From assembly GCF_030646615.1 (NCBI RefSeq), contig NZ_JAUSLG010000005.1:1-50218 (forward strand): 50,218 nucleotides of DNA, written 5' to 3'. Made by a program: the position numbers and the translations under genes. Below, piece by piece: positions 46,960-50,218 of the stretch. Each line of letters starts with the position of its first letter. Within the stretch, counting starts at the first letter, position 1. This stretch comes from Phenylobacterium sp. GTDB lineage: Bacteria > Pseudomonadota > Alphaproteobacteria > Caulobacterales > Caulobacteraceae. Below the pieces are notes generated by a model that had not been told where the DNA came from, ran no database searches, and saw only the letters and a program-made list of their open reading frames with translations.

Positions 46960-47619
46960 TTGACCGAACCCCGCGAGCCCATTTTCAAAGCCCCCTGGCC
47001 GGCCATGGTTCTGGTGGGGGCCATACTCGGCGCCTTCGCCTGGCAGGTCTTCGTGCTGGGGGAGGGGGCCTATGCCCGTTTCGGCTTCTCGCCGGCGGGT
47101 TTCGAGGCGGGCGGATGGCCCGGCCTGCTCACCGCGCTCTTCATACACGGCGGGGTGGTTCATGCGGCCATGAACGCGGCCGGGGCCCTGGCCTTTGGCA
47201 GCCCGGTGGCGCGCCTGTTCGGCCTGCGGATCCGGGGCGGGCTGGTCTTCTTTCTGTTCTATCTGGCCTGCGGGGGCCTCGCCAACCTGGCCTTTGCAAG
47301 GCTGCATCCGGGGGAAGAGATTCTCCTGGTCGGCGCGTCCGGCGCAGTCTTCGGCCTGATCGGAGCGGCCACCCGCATCCTGGCGGGCGGCGGGCGGCTG
47401 GCCCCCCTGTTCGATCGGCGGGTCCTGTTCATGAGCGCGATCTGGATTGGCCTCAACCTGCTGATCGCCGTCCTGGGTTTTGCCCCAGGACTGGAGGGCG
47501 CGGTGGCCTGGGAGGCCCATATCGCGGGCTTCCTGGCTGGCTTGCTCCTGGCGGGGCCGGCCGCCTGGCTCGCGACCAAAGGGGCGCCTCGGGCCGTCGA
47601 AATGCCGCCGGAGATCTGA
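46960..47619 (+). CDS. Rhomboid-family intramembrane serine protease
   Basis: 219 aa with six membrane segments. Catalytic Ser128 in GASGAVFG and His187 in AHIAGFLAG form the dyad; the HxxxN motif (His68, Asn72: VVHAAMN) lines the active site. TTG start with CTGGAGGGG upstream, the tandem repeat immediately before that. Cuts membrane segments of unknown substrates. Divergent from hfaA; nothing shows a link with holdfast. Confidence 0.92.
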   Translation: MTEPREPIFKAPWPAMVLVGAILGAFAWQVFVLGEGAYARFGFSPAGFEAGGWPGLLTALFIHGGVVHAAMNAAGALAFGSPVARLFGLRIRGGLVFFLFYLACGGLANLAFARLHPGEEILLVGASGAVFGLIGAATRILAGGGRLAPLFDRRVLFMSAIWIGLNLLIAVLGFAPGLEGAVAWEAHIAGFLAGLLLAGPAAWLATKGAPRAVEMPPEI

Positions 47620-47686
47620 AGGGTGATTGTCAGAACCATCGTTATGCGACAGGCTGCACATCTGTAGGATGAGAGCGAGACGACCT

Positions 47687-48115
47687 ATGCTTGTATCCCA
47701 GATTCTGAAGACCAAGGGCGACCTGGTCTTCACCGTCGCCCCGGGGGACACGATCAGCGCGGTGACCGCCCTTCTGCACGCCCGCCGCGTGGGCGCCCTG
47801 GTGGTGGTCGACGCCGGCAAGGTTGTGGGCATTGTTTCCGAGCGCGATGTGGTGCGCAGCCTGGCCGAGCTGGGCGCGCCGGCCCTGGATCGTCCTATCA
47901 CCAGCTGCATGACCAGTGACGTGCTGTTCGCTCGGCCCGGCGAGACCGTGGACGCCCTGCTGGAGAGGATGACCGATCGGCGGGTGCGTCACCTGCCCGT
48001 GTGCGAGAATGACAAGCTGCTGGGCATCGTCTCGATCGGCGACCTGGTGAAGCACAAGATTTCCGAAGTGGTCGCCGAGGCCGACGGCCTGAAGGCCTAT
48101 ATCGCCGCCGGCTGA
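47687..48115 (+). CDS. CBS-domain-pair protein
   Basis: 142 aa from the ATG at 47687; the 20 extra residues of the longer frame are not convincing. Two CBS domains make up the entire protein (ILKTKGDLVFTVAPGDTISAVTALLHARRVGALVVVD and MTSDVLFARPGETVDALLERMTDRRVRHLPV), forming a Bateman module that binds adenosine nucleotides. Stand-alone CBS proteins sense energy charge or Mg. Two bases separate its stop from the GNAT start. Confidence 0.93.
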   Translation: MLVSQILKTKGDLVFTVAPGDTISAVTALLHARRVGALVVVDAGKVVGIVSERDVVRSLAELGAPALDRPITSCMTSDVLFARPGETVDALLERMTDRRVRHLPVCENDKLLGIVSIGDLVKHKISEVVAEADGLKAYIAAG

Positions 48116-48117
48116 GC

Positions 48118-48699
48118 GTGCGGCTTCCCCGCCTTGAGGGCCATCAGGTTGCGGTCCGCCCTCTGGAGGCGTCCGACCTTCAAGCCTGTCATGATCTCTA
48201 TAATGAGATCGGCTGGTCGGATTCCGCCCTTGGCGAGGCCGAGAATCTCGCCCTGCGCCGCGACTGGCTGGACTGGACCCTGCGCAGCTATGACCAGTTG
48301 GCCGCGCTTCACCAGCCGCCCTATGGAGAGCGGGCGATCCTCGACAGTGACCAACGGTTCGTCGGCCTGGTCGGCATCGTCCCGCGGCTTGAGCCGTTCG
48401 AGCGATTGCCCGGACTGGGCGGGCGGCCCGAGGCGCGCCGGACGCCGGAGGTGGGCCTGTTCTGGGCGGTGCGCCCAGCCTTCCAGGGGCGGGGCTATGC
48501 CGCGGCGGCGGCCGGCCTGATCAGCGCCTGGCTGTTCGAAACCCTGGGCCTGGCGCGAATCCTGGCTGGCACGGAGGCTGACAACGCCGCCTCGATCGGG
48601 GTCATGCGGCGGCTGGGCATGCGTATCGAGCCCAATCCGGGGCCGCCTTCGCCGGGGTTCGATGTCACCGGCATCCTCGAGGCGCCGAAAGAACCCTGA
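48118..48699 (+). CDS. GNAT-family N-acetyltransferase
   Basis: 193 aa with a GTG start right after the CBS stop. RimJ/RimL-like layout: VAVRPLEASDLQACHDLYNE at the N-terminus and acetyl-CoA motif A near 123-140 (VRPAFQGRGYAAAAAGLISAWLFE), then ILAGTEADNAASIGVMRRLGMR. Substrate unknown; many of this group acetylate protein N-termini or small amines. The region of the stop codon is duplicated (next entry). Confidence 0.9.
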   Translation: MRLPRLEGHQVAVRPLEASDLQACHDLYNEIGWSDSALGEAENLALRRDWLDWTLRSYDQLAALHQPPYGERAILDSDQRFVGLVGIVPRLEPFERLPGLGGRPEARRTPEVGLFWAVRPAFQGRGYAAAAAGLISAWLFETLGLARILAGTEADNAASIGVMRRLGMRIEPNPGPPSPGFDVTGILEAPKEP

Positions 48700-48713
48700 C
48701 GAAAGAACCCTGA
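48686..48713. repeat. 14-bp tandem duplication at the GNAT stop codon
   Basis: CGAAAGAACCCTGA twice in a row. The first copy encodes the C-terminal Lys-Glu-Pro and stop of the GNAT gene. Confidence 0.95.
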
Positions 48714-48723
48714 CGCTCGGGCC

Positions 48724-49158
48724 TCACGCCTGGAACACTTCTCCGCCATCGCCGGTGGCCGCGTCGGCCAGGCTGTAGCCTTCGAGCACCTCGGCTGTGG
48801 CGTCGCGGGCGCGGAGCAGGGCCTCGCGCAGGGTGCAGGTCGCCAGGTCCGGGCAGTCGTCACACTTACGAAAGGCCGTGCGGCTGACGCAGGGGGCCAG
48901 CCCGAGGGGGCCGTCGATCACCCGGATGACTTCGGCGAAGGCGATATCCTGAGCTGGTCGCGCCAGGGTATAGCCGCCGAACTTGCCCCGCCGACTCACC
49001 ACAAGCCGGTTGCGGGACAGTTCCAGCAGAATAGCCTCCAGGAACTTCCGGGGTGCGTCGGCCCGCAGGGCGAGTTCGCCTGAGGTCAGTTGGACCCCAT
49101 CGGCCCGAGCCAGTTCGACGAGTGCGCGCAGGGCGTAGCGGGTCTTCTGCGATAGCAT
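48724..49158 (-). CDS. Rrf2-family regulator, possible iron-sulfur sensor
   Basis: 144 aa from the ATG at 49158 (the longer frame to 49248 is not typical). Winged helix-turn-helix of the Rrf2/IscR family: MLSQKTRYALRALVELARA at the start, GKFGGYTLARPAQDI in the wing. Cysteines at 90, 99, 102 and 108 in the C-terminal helix region match the placement of Fe-S ligands in this family (three are normally used). It may sense iron, nitrosative or redox state. Convergent with the GNAT gene. Confidence 0.88.
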   Translation of the reverse strand: MLSQKTRYALRALVELARADGVQLTSGELALRADAPRKFLEAILLELSRNRLVVSRRGKFGGYTLARPAQDIAFAEVIRVIDGPLGLAPCVSRTAFRKCDDCPDLATCTLREALLRARDATAEVLEGYSLADAATGDGGEVFQA

Positions 49159-49802
49159 GGCCAGGGGCGCCTCCCTTGCGCGCCCATTTCTCCATAGGGG
49201 GCGAGCGCTACGGTGGGCAAGCACGGGAAGGCCGGCGTGCTGCGTCATGCCGCCCAGGGCTCTCGCCTTGACTCCCAGGGGAGGCCGCGCTAAATACGCT
49301 CCCCTGGCCGAAACGACGGGCGAAGACGTGGCGTTAGCCGAAAGGCTGTTGACCTCTTCTTAATCTGTCGTTAGGTTCCGGTCCTTCAATCGAATCGCTG
49401 CGGACATATGAGGGCAGCCCCTCGGCGGCCCGAAGTGATTTTTGCGCCAAATTCCTTCTGGAAGATGACGCAAAGAAAGTCCGAAAGGATCGATTGACAG
49501 GTTCGGGGGTGGCGACTAGATACGCCGCTCCTCGCCGGGGCCGAAAGGTTGGCGGGGCTGGCGGAAGCCGGTTTGGTCTTTGACATTGTTGAATTGGAAA
49601 GAGAAACGCAGGCGGCGGTGTTCTGGCGATGGTTCTTAGGAACTGTCTGGACGCTGACGAACTCTGCGGTCTCTTGAAGACAATACCATGCGTCGATTGG
49701 CTTTCGGGCTTATCGACGATTGGGAACTCGTCAAGATACGTAGACCAATGCCAATTGGACGCCCTTCGGGGTGTTTGAGAAACGTTGGGTCAGAAGTCAA
49801 CT
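49159..49802 (+). promoter_or_regulatory. rRNA operon upstream and leader region
   Basis: About 640 bases without a protein gene. It includes the rRNA promoter (49494-49522), and a ~280-base leader. CTTTGACATTG at 49576-49586 resembles an antitermination boxA. AT-rich blocks around 49350-49500 probably serve as upstream promoter element. Confidence 0.6.
49494..49522 (+). promoter_or_regulatory. rrn promoter
   Basis: TTGACA (49494-49499), 17-base spacer, TAGATA (49517-49522): near-consensus and followed by a GC-rich start region. It fits a strong housekeeping-sigma rRNA promoter about 280 bases upstream of 16S. Confidence 0.8.

Positions 49803-50218
<416 letters not shown>

Noticed and set aside
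46766..46960. CtrA box (TTAA-N7-TTAA) before hfaA
   Set aside because: Only isolated TTAA half-sites were seen, not the full spaced pair.

Overview
The window is a GC-rich (high-60s % by eye) chromosomal segment from an alphaproteobacterium of the family Caulobacteraceae, close to Caulobacter or Phenylobacterium. Three things point there: the 5' third of a 16S rRNA gene at the right edge, a complete holdfast-anchor operon (hfaA-hfaB-hfaD), and several TonB-dependent receptors in a short span. No phage, IS element, CRISPR array or tRNA was seen. The window starts inside one gene (left edge) and ends inside the 16S gene.

Layout. 1-4750: secreted and envelope polysaccharide functions: an Ala/Gly-rich secreted protein (cut by the left edge), a Wzy/O-antigen-ligase-type polymerase with a small partner, a LapG-like cysteine proteinase lipoprotein, and a short Wza/GumB-type export protein. 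5091-11238: GTP-dependent PEP carboxykinase, a CapD/FlaA1-type nucleotide-sugar dehydratase, a TorF-type outer-membrane protein and an SDR. 11373-17516: queF, a nitroreductase, a Nudix hydrolase, cysE, a DUF3126 protein and a large hybrid histidine kinase. 17566-24124: an alpha/beta hydrolase, a histidine-rich zinc-type TonB receptor facing an XRE regulator across a Zur-like palindrome, a TetR/hydrolase divergent pair, and a PhoH ATPase with a structured leader. 24264-30508: gamma-carbonic anhydrase, YceI, an echA-GMC-AKR operon, an Rnk-like protein and a TauE/SafE permease.

30565-39394 is the most interesting block. It holds a TonB receptor, a protein like the large subunit of N,N-dimethylformamidase, a class III aminotransferase, a PfkB kinase, a class II (DHAP-type) aldolase, an MFS transporter and a TetR regulator. 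The three central genes (kinase-aldolase-transporter) overlap start-to-stop, and the two divergent promoters of the block share a 16-bp motif (GATAG-N5-ACTA). Together these suggest one co-regulated catabolic route: uptake, amide cleavage, transamination to a ketone, 1-phosphorylation, then retro-aldol cleavage to DHAP and an aldehyde. The substrate is unknown.

39502-49158: a PAS_5 protein, a Cys/Pro-repeat secreted protein, an M16 metalloprotease, the hfaABD operon (holdfast anchoring by curli-like subunits and a CsgG-like pore), a rhomboid protease, a CBS protein, a GNAT acetyltransferase and an Rrf2 regulator. 49159-50218: rRNA operon promoter, leader and 16S gene.
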